Program-made: the position numbers and the translations under genes
Assembly: GCA_034440575.1 (NCBI GenBank)
Contig: JAOTOL010001307.1
Location: forward strand, 496,001 to 560,000
Direction of reading: 5' to 3'
DNA from: Imbricaverruca yamaguchii
Lineage: Eukaryota > Arthropoda > Thecostraca > Neoverrucidae
DNA length: 64,000 nt
Notes under the pieces: model-generated
The model's database searches: none
What the model was told of the DNA's origin: nothing
Seen by the model: only the letters and a program-made list of their open reading frames with translations
Shown here: positions 45,501-57,000 of the stretch, piece after piece
How positions within the stretch are numbered: position 1 is the stretch's first letter
Layout: every line of letters begins with the position of its first letter

Positions 45501-48500
45501 TGGATTTAGCTAGAAGCTGTAATGGGGACAGTAAAAAGTTCTTTAGTTTCTACAAGCTGAGTAAAGGGTCTAGCACAATTGGTCCACTGGAAGTAAACGC
45601 GACTACATTGGGTGGGGATAGTGAGATGGTTGAGGAGCTGAGCAAGCAGTTCAAATCAGTGTTTACATTGGAAGATATGACCAATCTGCCGACCGTACAC
45701 CATAGTTCAGTGACATGGGATCTGACAAATGATGTTGCCTTCATTGATAGTGATGTTGTTTACAATCATATCAGGAAAATAAAGCCAAATAAGGCAGCAG
45801 GACCTGATGAAATTTATGCTAGGGTGTTGCGGGAAACTGAAAAGGAACTGGCATTTCCACTTAGTATAATATTTTGTAGATCAGTTTCACATAATGAAAT
45901 TCCAACCGATTGGAAAAGGACAAATGTAGTTCCTATTTTCAAGAAAGGAGAAAGAGGGAAAGTTGAAAACTATAGGCCAATAAGTCTCGCATCCCTAGTC
46001 TGCAAGGTACTCGAATCAATTATCAAGGATAGAATAGTTAGTTATCTGGAAGGTAGCAGATTGATTCAAGATACTCAACATGGGTTTAGAAAAGGACGAT
46101 CGTGTCTCACAAACCTCTTGGACTTTTTGAACTTCGCCACAGAACAATTTGATCAGGGAAATCCGGTTGATGTAGCATATCTTGACTTTAGTAAGGCCTT
46201 TGACAAGGTACCCCATAAACGGTTAATGATACAGCTTCAGTCCCATGGTATTGCAGGTAGCATCTTAAAATGGATAGAGTTGTGGCTTTCAGATAGACAG
46301 CGAAGAGTGATGCTAAATGGTACAAAGTCATCATGGCAAAATGTTCTTAGTGGAGTCCCCCAGGGGTCAGTACTAGGGCCATTACTGTTCATTATATTTG
46401 TAAATAACATTGAAAGTGGCCTAAGCAGTAAAGTTTTGAAATTTGCGGATGATTTGAAGGTCTTTAGGGCAATAACAGGTCAGGATGAGCATATCTCGCT
46501 GCAAAAAGACTTAGACGAACTTGTGAAGTGGTCCGAAGAATGGCAATTGAAATTTAATTTTGATAAGTGCAAAATCATGCATGTAGGTAAGCAGCATATG
46601 AAGGCTCCATACTTGATGGATGGCCAAGTGCTATCAGTGATTCAAGAGGAGAAGGATTTAGGTGTTATTCTAAACACAAAACTGGGGGCATCAGAACAGA
46701 CCAAGGAAGCCAGGAAGAAGGCACTGAGAATGCTCGTGGCAATAAATAGGAATGTATCATAGAGAAGTGAGGAAGTGATCAGGAAGCTTTACTGTGCATA
46801 CGTCAGGCCACATTTGGAATACTGCATCCAAGCTTGGTCTCCTAGCTATGAAAAAGATTGTTGGCTTTTAGAGAGTACAAAAGAGGGCTACAAAAATGGT
46901 TAATGGCATAAGCAACCTGGCATATGGGGAAAGATTGAAGAAATTGAATATGTTTTCACTTAGATATAGAAGGCTGAGAGGAGATCTCATCGAGGTCTTT
47001 AAATTTGTCAATGGTCTGGATAGGGGATACCTTGGGGAAATCTTTGAATTTAACAGAAATGATGCAATTAGAGGTCATAAATGCAAAATTAAAGTTAACC
47101 ACAGCAGAACAAGGTTAAGGCAAACTTTCTTCACCAACAGGGTAGTGGAACACTGGAACCAGCTGCCAGAAAACATCGTCAGTAGCAGCACATTGAACAT
47201 CTTTAAAAACAGCATAGACAATCATTATAAGAATAGAGGGCTTGCTTTTCAGTATTACAGGGAGGGCTGATTGACAGATTTGGTGGGCAACTGGTTCAGT
47301 GTACAGAGTGCAACCAAGAAGGGCCCTTGTGGCTCATAGTTGCACTAATCTTTTATGTCTTTATGTCTTTGTCTTACCACTTCCCCACAGTAGCGATAGA
47401 GCATCGAAAAGAACCAATGTTGTCGAATGCCACAAGACGGATTATCCCATCGCATCGCACAACTCCGGTGGCTAGAATTTGTTTCCAGATGGCAGATTAA
47501 TACATTTTCACTTTGATTCTTCCGAATCCATTACTGGTAGGGGGGCGCTTCATGGCTGACGTAGTCGATGCGCCCCTAAAGCCCAATGACCAACCAACCA
47601 TTACAGGTAGGCGATACCTGATGATTCTTGGTACATGATACGGCAGCACCGGAATGTAGTGAATTTCTAGATAATCCCCTCCGGGAAAGTGGCGCCCTCC
47701 TGAAAATTGTCCCCGCCCTCACGTTTCCTGTATCATACGCCCGCAAAATTACATATAATGTAGGGATAACCATAACCTCATCCAGTACGTTTATGAACAA
47801 ATTTACCTTAAACTAATTACTGTTCACTACTAACGCAATGCCGTAAGCTATCGCCATAACTACAGTAAATTTTCCTCTGTCACCAATACTCGTGGACACG
47901 TTTTTTTTACATCTGCAAATCTAAGTCGTAGGTTACCATCAGAAGTCGTGAGCCATGCCGACCTTCTGTCCACAGGTCGGCAACAAGTATGAACACCTGT
48001 ACAAGATACTCATCATCGGAGAACTGGGCACGGGGAAGACGTCCATCATCAAGCGGTACGTGCACCAGTTCTTCTCGGCGCACTACCGGGCCACCATCGG
48101 CGTCGACTTCGCGCTGAAGGTGCTCCACTGGGACCCCAGCACAATTATCCGCCTGCAGCTGTGGGATATCGCTGGTAAGTTGCTCAACGATAAGGTGGCT
48201 TATGGGCGCCAAATGACGCTGTACTCGGCGCGCACTTAAACTCAAATAAACAACTAGGTGGCTCCAACTCAGGCTCCAACTCAGGCTCCAACTCAGGCTC
48301 CAACTCAGGCTCCAACTCAGGCTCCAACTCAGGCTCCAACTCAGGCTCCAACTCAGGCTCCAACTCAGGCTCCAGATCTGGCTCCAGATCTGGCTCCAGA
48401 TCTGGCTCCAGATCTGGCTCCTGCTCCTGCTCCTAAGGCCGGCTGTGCCCTGACCTGCTGTGAGGCATCTCCAGTAAGCAGAGGCGCAGCCAAGGGGAGG

Positions 48501-51500
48501 CCGGGGCCCGGTGCCCATCCCCTTAGCAACCAAGTGTACACTGGAAGAAATGAAAAATGGATATTATCATAACGCGAAATGCCAAATTTTCGGCGCGCTC
48601 CACACGCCGAGGACCTTTTCAGTTTCTGCACGTTTTTTGTGTCGTGCCCCCTTTGGAACTTCTGACTGCGCCGCTGCCGGTAGGTGGCTCTAGGTCCGCG
48701 GCACGGCAGTGCCGCGGACCGGATGCGATGCGCCACTGGAGACCTCCGTAATGAAGGTTTGATTCGACAGACTATGTACGCTTAATCCAGCTGTCTCTCA
48801 ATCAACCCAGTGTATATGGGTGGGTGCGAGTTGATTGCATCGGTCCTTCGTCAACAGAAAGATAGCCGTACAGCTCATCCCGTGCTCTTGCTTGACGAAT
48901 TCCACAGTGACGCCTTATGCTAGTTATGCACTAGCTACATACTAGTTCGATACTACTTATGTACTAATCTCGCTTCACCATCAGCATTCGACATTTGCGG
49001 GACATTACGATACAGATGCAAGTATATTTCGCCAAGATTAGCATTAATCTCACTTAGCGCGCATGTAAATTAAAGTACTCCGGGCGATCCACGTGGCACA
49101 AAACGTGATCACAGTCAAGCTGTTCCTGAACATTAACACTTTGTACCCGCAGCGCGCCACATAGAATAAGCGGGGACGAGTAGCCCAGGGGTAAGTTGCT
49201 TGTCTCACAATCGAAAGGTTGTGAGTTCGAGTCTCGCCTGTCGCTACTCTTCGCCCGCGACCAATCGGCGTGAGAGATTGGCGACACTACATGACTCAAC
49301 GGTCGATGTGTCGTAAAAACAATAACCAACCAACAGAATAAGCACCATAGGCTACGCTGTTCGTCGCATGACGTGCTGAGGTTTGCGTCCAAAATCCCGG
49401 CATGTTGTAATGGTTGGGCGCCTATAGCACAGTCATCTCTTGCCGACACACAAAGTTCGACTCGGCTCAGGTGTGAGGTGTACGCCGCTGATTGGTCTGT
49501 CCTTTTGTGTTGGGCCGCTGATTGGTCTGTCCCATTGCTTGGATTGGACCGCTGATTGGTCTGTTCCATTGTGTGTTGGGCCGCTGATTGGTCTGTGACC
49601 TCAGGTCAGGAGCGGTTCGGGTCAATGACGAGGGTCTACTACAAAGAGGCGGTGGCAGCCTTCATCGTGTTCGACGTGTCCCGGTCAGTGACGTTCGACG
49701 CGGTGATGAAGTGGAAGAACGACCTGGACGCGAAGGTGCAGCTACCCAACGGCGACACTGTGCCCTGTGTTCTGCTGGGAAATAAGGTAATTACGATCGT
49801 GCGTGCTACTGACCAGCAGCGTAACGCAACCTATATGCGCTCACCCTGCCGGGTGACCGAGTTATACTTGATCTGTCTTCGGTCAGAGCGACTCGTCTGC
49901 TTGTCTGACAACCGAACTAGACCAGTTTTTGTTCCATCCGTCGAATGGCAGAGCTGGGCTTAGTTTCAACCCGCAGTTCAAGATGTCAAACCGAACGGAT
50001 CGGTGCTTAGTTGTGGGCAGCGACTGATAAACCAAGACATGTATCGATGGAATCGTCCTTGACCCCGTTATGCGGTGCCTGACTGGTATGCCGTCCCTGA
50101 CTCGGGTTATGCCGTCCCCTGATTCGGTTATGCTGTCACTGACTGATGTCGCTGACTGTCTGATGTCGCTGACTGTCTGATGTCGCTGACTGTCTGATGT
50201 CGCTGACTGTCTGATGTCGCTGACTGTCTGATGTCGCTGACTGTCTGATGTCGCTGACTGTCTGATATCGCTGACTGTCTGATATCGCTGACTGTCTGAT
50301 GTCGCTGACTGTCTGATGTCGCTGACTGTCTGATGTCGCTGACTGTCTGATGTCGCTGACTGTCTGATGTCGCTGACTGTCTGATGTCGCTGACTGTCTG
50401 ATGTCGCTGACTGTCTGATGTCGCTGACTGTCTGATGTCGCTGACTGTCTGATGTCGCTGACTGTCTGATGTCGCTGACTGTCTGATGTCGCTGACTGTC
50501 TGATGTCGCTGACTGTCTGATGTCGCTGACTGTCTGATGTCGCTGACTGTCTGATGTCGCTGACTGTCTGATGTCGCTGACTGTCTGATGTCGCTGACTG
50601 TCTGATGTCGCTGACTGTCTGATGTCGCTGACTCGGTTTGATGTCGCTGACTCGGTTTGATGTCGCTGACTCGGTTTGATGTCGCTGACTCGGTTTGATG
50701 TCGCTGACTCGGTTTGATGTCGCTGACTCGGTTTGATGTCGCTGACTCGGTTTGATGTCGCTGACTCGGTTTGATGTCGCTGACTCGGTTTGATGTCGCT
50801 GACTCGGTTTGATGTCGCTGACTCGGTTTGATGTCGCTGACTCGGTTTGATGTCGCTGACTCGGTTTGATGTCGCTGACTCGGTTTGATGTCGCTGACTC
50901 GTTTGATGTCGCTGACTCGGTTTGATGTCGCTGACTCGGTTTGATGTCGCTGACTCGGTTTGATGTCGCTGACTCGGTTTGATGTCGCTGACTCGGTTTG
51001 ATGTCGCTGACTCGGTTTGATGTCGCTGACTCGGTTTGATGTCGCTGACTCGGTTTGATGTCGCTGACTCGGTTTGATGTCGCTGACTCGGTTTGATGTC
51101 GCTGACTCGGTTTGATGTCGCTGACTCGGTTTGATGTCGCTGACTCGGTTTGATGTCGCTGACTCGGTTTGATGTCGCTGACTCGGTTTGATGTCGCTGA
51201 CTCGGTTTGATGTCGCTGACTCGGTTTGATGTCGCTGACTCGGTTTGATGTCGCTGACTCGGTTTGATGTCGCTGACTCGGTTTGATGTCGCTGACTCGG
51301 TTTGATGTCGCTGACTCAATTTGACTTTTATGCTGACTGTTTGATGTCGCTGACTCGGTTTGATGTCGCTGACTCGGTTTGATGTCGCTGACTCGGTTTG
51401 ATGTCGCTGACTCGGTTTGATGTCGCTGACTCGGTTTGATGTCGCTGACTCGGTTTGATGTCGCTGACTCGGTTTGATGTCGCTGACTCGGTTTGATGTC

Positions 51501-54459
51501 GCTGACTCGGTTTGATGTCGCTGACTCGGTTTGATGTCGCTGACTCGGTTTGATGTCGCTGACTCGGTTTGATGTCGCTGACTCGGTTTGATGTCGCTGA
51601 CTCGGTTTGATGTCGCTGACTCGGTTTGATGTCGCTGACTCGGTTTGATGTCGCTGACTCGGTTTGATGTCGCTGACTCGGTTTGATGTCGCTGACTCGG
51701 TTTGATGTCGCTGACTCGGTTTGATGTCGCTGGTCGTTTGATGTCGCTGACTCGGTTTGATGTCGCTGACTCGGTTTGATGTCGCTGACTCGGTTTGATG
51801 TCGCTGACTCGGTTTGATGTCGCTGACTCGGTTTGATGTCGCTGACTCGGTTTGATGTCACTCACTCGGTTTGATGTCACTCACTCGGTTGCACTCCATT
51901 TCGTTGCCCCGATCTGGGTTGTGCTGTCCTGACTGAGGTTGTGTTGTGCCTCCGGACAGAGTGTATGACCAATGATCACTCGGCATGTTCGCACGTCCGT
52001 TTAGCCACTTCGATGAATTATCCTGGGTGGAGGGTAACGTAGTTCAACCGTAGTTTCTGTGTTTGTATGGCCAGTCTAGTTCCTTCCAGCCCCTGTGTCT
52101 CAGTCTTCAGCGGTTGAATTTTGCTCCCAAATGGTAGCCAAGTTTTGCAATGAAATTGTTTTGTTTTGCAATGAAATTTTCACGAATCGGAATATTTATT
52201 GGAAATGTGGGCACGTTGTATGAAAAGAAACTTGCTCCAAGAGGCCGCTCGTTAATTGATCACAATAGTAGGCGGCTTTCAACGTCGAGGGACTTCTTAC
52301 GTTAAGTTCGACCCTACCCGAGACACGTTGAACACTGAGTTATGAAACCGTGGCCAAGAGCGGCCCGACAACTATGCGTCTTCATCGTAGTTGTACTAAT
52401 GCTAAGTACCTATTTGACTCGGTGCAGTGGTGTTGCTCCCACTGCACCTGCACCCGAGAACAGTCGTAATCAATATGCTCATCAAAACAAGGTGGTCCGT
52501 GTGAGCTGCTCAATAGATCTGCCAGAAATGGGAAGCGAAAAAAGAAAACTGATCTAAATTGCAGTCCTATGCCATATTTTATCATTCCAGCCAACTTCAA
52601 TATCGATGCGAGAATGAAAGTCCGACATGGCCATCTTTGTCGGGGTTCGAAAACTTAAATGATATATTATAACAGGGATTCTATCAGCAAGCTCCCTCAA
52701 TACCCCAGTGAAGTAAGTCAGTTATATATTGATGTGGCTCTACAGTCATCATAATATGCCCAATGCTAAATCCCATGCGAAATCGAATTACCACTTGCTC
52801 CTTATTGCACACCTGTCTGTAATTTGTCGACACGGGCAATGCGGAGACATCGCGAACTGTTCGTAACGACATCCATCGTCCGTTCATAACGATCGGCAAT
52901 TTGTGGCTTTCAGAGCGATCTGACCAAAGAAGGTTTGGTGACCGATCGGGAAAAGATGACCGACTGGGCGGCAGATCACGGCTTCGTCGGCTGGTTTGAG
53001 ACCTCGGCCAAGGAAAACGAGGGCATCGAGGAGGCTGCGAACTTCCTTGTGAATGTGGTATGTTTGTTGTTCGCTGCATTGAACGGTATTCGTGGTTGAG
53101 GAAGTGTAAGGGGTGTTTTCACAATCTTTTTCTTATTTTTAATTTAAATCAAAAACGTCTTTCCATTTAGTTTTTAACAAAAATAGCCTAATGACCGTGC
53201 AACGTCGTTGGCCATTTCGTTCCTAAGTCACTGGAATCGCATCTGAAGAACAATTTCGCCACCACCTGGCCGATGAAGCGTGGGTGTTCGTGTTGGAGCT
53301 TCGTTATCGTGCAAGTTGCTTCATCGATGCATGCTTGTACGGTAATGCATGCACATCACACTTCCTGCGGGATATACATTTTCGATTTAGCAGTCTGTTC
53401 TCCAGTTAGCTGCCAATTTTCCCATGCGATTTGATAACTGGTTGGCAAGTTACTAGCCATGCAAATAATACTTTTTGGTCGAAGCGCCGCTAAACGCAAA
53501 TAACCATGCAAGTAATCTGACCGTGATTGTTGCCAGATGGTAACAACCAGCAGACTGGCGCGCAACAAATTGCCGGTTTGCCTGCGATTCTGCGACAGGA
53601 TAATCATATTCACTCACGTGTCACTCCAATGCGTTATCTGCATTGATCTCCATTGAGAAGCCAAGTGCAGGAGTCGATGTTGGCAGCCGGTGTGACGGCA
53701 GGCGCCATTTTTACGTGACATGCTGTTTGCTGTGGGGTGAATCCAATGCAAAACTGCAGCATAAATAGGTAGGAGACGCTCCGCGGCTGTTGCATAGCTG
53801 GTGGTAACGGCATCCTTTCGGCGCGGTTTTGATGCACCATGTATATACAAATCGCCTATAAAATCGGTGCTAAATTGCATAAATAAGCCTAGTCTGTATA
53901 ACTACGTCCTTCTGGCTGTAATTTGTGCACATGGGCACAAATTGGTTTTATATTAGGCTCAGCATGCCTGTATGTTCCAACAGGGCCAAAGTTGTCCAGC
54001 TGTATCAGATGTAGTGGGAACTCTGTAGTGGGGTCTCTGTAGTGTGAATTACAGAGTTCCCACGGGGACGAGTAGCCTAGGGGTAATTTGCTCGTCTCAC
54101 AATTGAAAGGTTGTGGGTTCGAATCTCACCCGTCGCTACTCTTCGCCCACGACCAATCGGCGTGAGATTGGCGACGCTGCATGACTCAACGGTCGATGTG
54201 TCGGAAAACCAATAACCAACCAACCAGCAGAGTTCCCATTACATCTGTCACTCCGATGTAGTGGGAAGCCCTAGTATTGGCCGATGGGCGCGGTCAGGCC
54301 ACGATCCGACGTGTTCAGTTCCCTGTTATGCTCACTCGTCTCGTCTCCATGCAGATCCTGGCCTACGATAAGAGCGGCGGCCTGGAGGGCGAGGTCGAAG
54401 ACCCCAACGTGCTGGCTCTGGCAGATGGTCAGGCGACCAGCGGAGGCTGCGGCTGCTAG
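38116..54459 (+). CDS. Rab32: Rab32/lightoid small GTPase (5 coding exons, two candidate first exons)
   Basis: Rab32 acts in trafficking to lysosome-related organelles (pigment granules, and autophagy or mitochondrial contacts in animals). Spliced exons give a complete Rab fold: P-loop GELGTGKTS, switch I with TIGVDFALK, WDIAGQE (Ile instead of the usual Thr, a Rab32/38/29 hallmark), NKSD, ETSAK, and a C-terminal CGC prenylation motif. All joins are in phase: 49605 completes the Gly of DIAGQ, and 52914 completes NK|SD. Length is 262 residues with the 38116 first exon or 214 with the 42433 one; Rab32 proteins are usually 200-230, with longer N-termini in flies. The gene spans over 16 kb because its introns host LINE, SINE, foldback and minisatellite sequence. 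Short third reading: it could be Rab38, but arthropods have a single Rab32-type gene (lightoid). Confidence 0.93.
38275..40840. other. Rab32 intron/intergenic, mostly unique
   Basis: I see no exon. A strong hairpin (ACTACGAGAA/TTCTCGTAGT) lies at 39523-39570 and a degraded repeat D copy near 40135-40197. Confidence 0.5.
40847..41606. mobile_element. Foldback-type element with about 200-bp inverted repeats
   Basis: Ends TATAAGGTGGGGAGGCACCT and its complement AGGTGCCTCCCCACCTTATA. The arms run about 40847-41045 and about 41408-41606, sharing GATCTCTTCGGACTCGAAAG and its complement. Flanking CGTTAGCATGC and CGTTGGATGC resemble an imperfect target duplication. The centre reads VLPELLREESIEWKGTVDEK, apparently captured coding sequence. 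Confidence 0.8.
42000..42432 (+). promoter_or_regulatory. Candidate CpG-rich promoter of the short Rab32 transcript
   Basis: GC-rich block just upstream of the MAYTV exon. It has a palindromic CRE (CCGTGACGTCACGG, core TGACGTCA at 42103-42110) and an arthropod-type initiator match TCAGTT at 42402-42407, about 30 bp before the ATG. This is inferred; there is no expression evidence. Confidence 0.4.
42433..42447 (+). CDS. Rab32: Rab32 candidate first exon, short form
   Basis: Five codons (MAYTV) end at GTG|GTAAGT, phase 0, and would join to VGNKYEHLYK. ATG context CAACATGG is good. The upstream 430 bp are GC-rich with a CRE and an initiator-like TCAGTT. Confidence 0.55.
42483..42540. repeat. 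(GT)n microsatellite
   Basis: About 19 GT units with an imperfect GTGCGTGTGCGTGTATATAT end. Confidence 0.97.
42650..44740. other. Rab32 intron, no feature seen
   Basis: AT-moderate, unique-looking sequence on both strands. Confidence 0.45.
44743..47373 (+). mobile_element. 5'-truncated CR1/L2-group LINE
   Basis: It contains the end of an endonuclease domain and a complete reverse transcriptase region, then a 3' end of TTTATGTCTTTATGTCTTTG (8-bp repeats, 47351-47373), characteristic of the CR1/L2 group. It is inserted in the intron between the Rab32 first exon and exon 2, same strand. The length of about 2.6 kb is shorter than a full CR1 (4-5 kb); the 5' part of the endonuclease is absent. 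No clear target duplication. Confidence 0.9.
44753..47270 (+). pseudogene. LINE ORF2 (endonuclease/reverse transcriptase), broken
   Basis: Endonuclease remnants: LILGDFNLKG at about 44890 and TLGKSDHNIVRF at about 45090. Reverse transcriptase: KIKPNKAAGPDEIYARVL, NYRPISLASLVCKVLESIIK, QHGFRKGRSCLTNLLDF, VAYLDFSKAFDKVPHKRL, GVPQGSVLGPLLF, and the catalytic KFADDLKV at about 46440. The reading frame shifts near 44950 and 45480, has a TAG at 46760-46762 and shifts again near 46880. The C-terminal part includes YGERLKKLNMFSLRYRRLRG. Confidence 0.9.
47976..48174 (+). CDS. Rab32: Rab32 common exon 2
   Basis: Acceptor GTCCACAG|GTCGGC, donor GCTG|GTAAGT; phase 0 in, phase 1 out. It encodes VGNKYEHLYKILIIGELGTG and then KTSIIKRYVHQFF, containing the P-loop, and GVDFALKVLHWD (switch I region). 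Confidence 0.95.
48255..48440. repeat. 12-bp minisatellite (GGCTCCAACTCA)
   Basis: About nine GGCTCCAACTCA units, then four or five GGCTCCAGATCT units and two CTCCTGCTCCTG units, in the Rab32 intron after exon 2. Confidence 0.95.
48479..48682. mobile_element. Possible short MITE
   Basis: Imperfect terminal inverted repeats CAGAGGCGCAGCCA and TGACTGCGCCGCTG about 200 bp apart, with no ORF inside. The family is not recognised. Confidence 0.45.
49172..49334 (+). mobile_element. SINE-B copy 4 with target-site duplication
   Basis: GGGGACGAGTAGCCCAGGGG at the head, GTTCGAGTCTCGCC B box, ACCAATCGGCGTGAG body, AATAACCAACCAAC tail. It is flanked by AGAATAAGC at 49163-49171 and 49335-49343, a 9-bp duplication. 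Confidence 0.94.
49605..49786 (+). CDS. Rab32: Rab32 common exon 3
   Basis: Acceptor CCTCAG|GTCAGG, donor AATAAG|GTAATT. It encodes QERFGSMTRVYYKEAVAAFI, DVSRSVTFDAVMKWKNDLDA and LLGNK. The acceptor is preceded by four tandem CCGCTGATTGGTCTGT units (about 49480-49600) within the intron. Confidence 0.95.
50143..50630. repeat. 17-bp minisatellite, about 28 units
   Basis: Units TGATGTCGCTGACTGTC with rare TGATATC variants. Confidence 0.97.
50630..51880. repeat. 19-bp minisatellite, about 65 units
   Basis: Units GGTTTGATGTCGCTGACTC. It directly continues the 17-bp array; only the TGTC versus CGGTT junction differs. Interruptions occur at about 50900, 51317-51344 and 51731. It produces a 665-codon stop-free minus frame that is not a gene. 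It lies in the Rab32 intron between exons 3 and 4. Confidence 0.97.
51890..52913. other. Rab32 intron, unannotated
   Basis: No feature recognised. Confidence 0.45.
52914..53057 (+). CDS. Rab32: Rab32 common exon 4
   Basis: Acceptor CTTTCAG|AGCGAT, donor AATGTG|GTATGT, phase 0. It encodes SDLTKEGLVTDREKMTDWAA and GWFETSAKENEGIEEAANFL. Confidence 0.95.
53058..54050. other. Rab32 intron, unannotated
   Basis: No feature recognised. Confidence 0.45.
54064..54227 (+). mobile_element. SINE-B copy 5 with 11-bp target-site duplication
   Basis: GGGGACGAGTAGCCTAGGGG, GGTTCGAATCTCACC, CGCTACTCTTCGCCCACGAC and an AACCAATAACCAACCAACCA tail. It is flanked by CAGAGTTCCCA at 54052-54062 and 54228-54238. 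Confidence 0.96.
54355..54459 (+). CDS. Rab32: Rab32 last coding exon
   Basis: Acceptor CATGCAG|ATCCTG. It encodes ILAYDKSGGLEGEVEDPNVL and ends GGCGC-stop (TAG). The terminal CGC is the Cys-X-Cys geranylgeranylation motif. Confidence 0.93.
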   Translation: MLAYDKSGGLEGEVEDPNVLALADGQATSGGCGC

Positions 54460-54594
54460 TACAGTGATCGGCAGCTGCTAGTACAGTGATCTGCAGCTGC
54501 CAGTGCAGTGATCTGCAGCCGCAGCAGTGCGAATCGGCTGGAGGCTCGGCACCGGCCTCTGTGGGCTGCACGGTCGGCGGCGCTGGGGCTATGG

Positions 54595-54895
54595 CGGACC
54601 GGCGGACGCACCGGTGGTCTGGCGGACCGACCGGTGGTCTGACGGACCGGCGGAGAGACTGGTGGTCTGGCGGACCGACTGGTGGTCTGGCGGACCGACT
54701 GGTGGTCTGGCGGACCGACTGGTGGTCTGGCGGACCGACTGGTGGTCTGGCGGACCGACTGGTGGTCTGGCGGACCGACTGGTGGTCTGGCGGACCGACT
54801 GGTGGTCTGGCGGACCGACTGGTGGTCTGGCGGACCGACTGGTGGTCTGGCGGACCGACTGGTGGTCTGGCGGACCTGCGGACCGACTGGTAGTC
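54595..54895. repeat. 20-bp minisatellite, about 14 units
   Basis: Units GGTGGTCTGGCGGACCGACT, starting about 135 bp after the Rab32 stop, so possibly transcribed as 3'UTR. Confidence 0.95.
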
Positions 54896-54899
54896 TGAC

Positions 54900-56320
54900 T
54901 GACCGGGGGACCGACCGTCGGGACTGTGACTGGCAGCCAGGTGGGAATGTGGCCCACGAAGTCGGTTGCCTGCCGTTAGAGCAGCGGGCGACACCGACAG
55001 CTCTGCTACTCGTGAGAACGCGAAGGCAAAGCTGGCCTCAGCCACTCAGCTTGAAGGACCACATCGACTGAAGCTGCGCTTGCTGCCAGCTATTGGCGGT
55101 GGAAGTTGCGTGCTTCAGAAGAGCGGTGGGTGGCTGAATGTGTGCAGAGTGTTGAACTGGTGAGGCCGCAAGAGTATCCGGCAGGCAACTCGGGCGCGGT
55201 GCAGCTGCTGACAGTGTTCTTTTACTGCGTACCGCTACATATGTATGCCTTCTATGTTATCCTAGAATAGGGGCGAGTTGGGCCAACAAGGTGGTTTTCA
55301 TAAGTGGTTGATCTTTTACTCATTCCATTGTTTGGTATTTTACTGGTTTTTAAGTCGAGCAACCGTGCAGCGAATATATCGATAGCCGCCACCGTTTGCG
55401 TTTTAATGAGTATTTCCGGTCACACTCAGGCACTTCGTGCAGCACGATCCACCCAGTGGCTATGATAAACTGTGCAGTCACAAATAGTAGCCTGGTAGTT
55501 GGCCTACCTTCAAAAAATATTTACAAACCTCGAAGTATTTGTGCTTCTGTACCCGCTGAAGCAAGGGTGTGGCGAGATTTAAAAAAAAAACAGGTGGGGA
55601 GACTATGGAGCTGCCAGTAACTGCAACGCTACTTCTGTAATGTTCTCCTCCGGAATCACGCTTAGATTTTCACTCGCCCAGTCTCTTCAAGGTTCGGCAA
55701 TTCGTCGATAAAAAGCATCCACTGTGCTGTTTACCGTGCGGGCTTATGCGCCGCGATAACGTGCTTACGTTTCAGGAACATCTTTGTGCAAACATCTGTG
55801 CCACGAGGAAATCCAGTGGCATCTTTCCATTTACAACTGAAGTTCGTGGTAGCTGCATTGCGCTTCGATGACTGAGGACAATGATGGTTGAAAGAGTACT
55901 AATAACCAGCATCAAGCGCATCGAAAGGAATCTTCATGATCCTCGTCTCTTGGTATGATTCTCGATACATATCTTTTTTTGTGTGTGGCCTTTTGACCTG
56001 GAGATCTCGAGTATTTTTTTGTTCGCCGCCAGTTTCATCCAAAAAAGCTAACTAATAACAAAAGTATCTTCCCGCGAAAAATCATCCACGCGGCGAGGTC
56101 GGGACGGAGGCCGTTTTCAGACGACCGGTGCTGTCCGGTCCCCAACTGGTTGGTACAATTGATTGCGAAACACTTGTGACCATTTCTGCACGGGTATCCC
56201 GCCTATCGACTTAGGTGGAAAAACAGGTAGCTGATGGAAAAGCGGCGAGGTATGCGCCTACTTGGACGTGGCGAATGTCGATGCGATGGTCAATTGAGCG
56301 ATACTTCAAGGGGTGGGCTC
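54900..56320. other. Downstream of Rab32, no feature seen
   Basis: Unique-looking sequence; no ORF with a recognisable domain. Confidence 0.45.
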
Positions 56321-56325
56321 TGGAT

Positions 56326-56523
56326 GGGGGCAATACAGCCAGAATGCCACCTGAACAGTCGTGTACAAAGAAGCACGAAACTAACCACGAGCCAATTATG
56401 TCCGAGGACCTCATTAGCTAACTGCTACGTTCCGTCTACTTCAGCTAACTAATGTGGGAATATGCCCCTATAGACTGTCTGACTGGACCGAAGTCATTGC
56501 GGATTGGTAGCGCCCACCATCCA
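56326..56523 (+). repeat. Dispersed 200-bp repeat, copy 1
   Basis: Shares CAATACAGCCAGAATGCCA, GGACCTCATTAG and CCTATAGACTGTCTGAC with 58962-59160, same orientation. Confidence 0.85.
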
Positions 56524-56819
56524 CCGCCGGTTGGTATCCTGGGTCGGTGGTGCCAAACGTTCATTACCTGTGGGCATTATGGGTCGTAAGCGTCAACAGT
56601 TCACTGCCTGTAGGCAACCTCTGACCATATCGGTGCGTTCGCAAACTGATCGGCATACTGTATGTAGTCACATTCTCTTGAGGATTTTTCGTCTGCCGCC
56701 GCACCCTAATCTGGAAATTTGTAAAACTGTATTATTACTAATGTGGACTGACCAGGACCAGGTGCAAGCCAATTTGTTCATCGAACCCTAGCCCCACAGC
56801 CAGATCAGCGAAACCCGGT

Positions 56820-57000
56820 TGAACAAAGTAATTACGTTTTGACGTACAGTCGATGCACACTCCCGCCCTGGTAACCGGACAAATGTACGTATTCCAAATG
56901 TACGTATGCGCAAGTGCGTAGCGCAAATGTACACAACCGCAAATGTACGTAAGCGCAAACGAACGTATGCGGACCAGTTGACAATAGTCAACACGAGGCC
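56820..57000. repeat. Degenerate CGCAAATGTACGTA repeats
   Basis: At least six divergent short units of AAATGTACGTATGCGC type. Confidence 0.6.

Noticed and set aside
49172..49245. A genuine tRNA-Val gene
   Set aside because: Five copies share the same non-tRNA body and (AACC)n tail, and two have target duplications; it is a SINE.
49883..51880. A 665-codon open frame on the minus strand
   Set aside because: Translation of the 17/19-bp minisatellite (SDIKPSQRHQTESAT repeats); no start context or domain.
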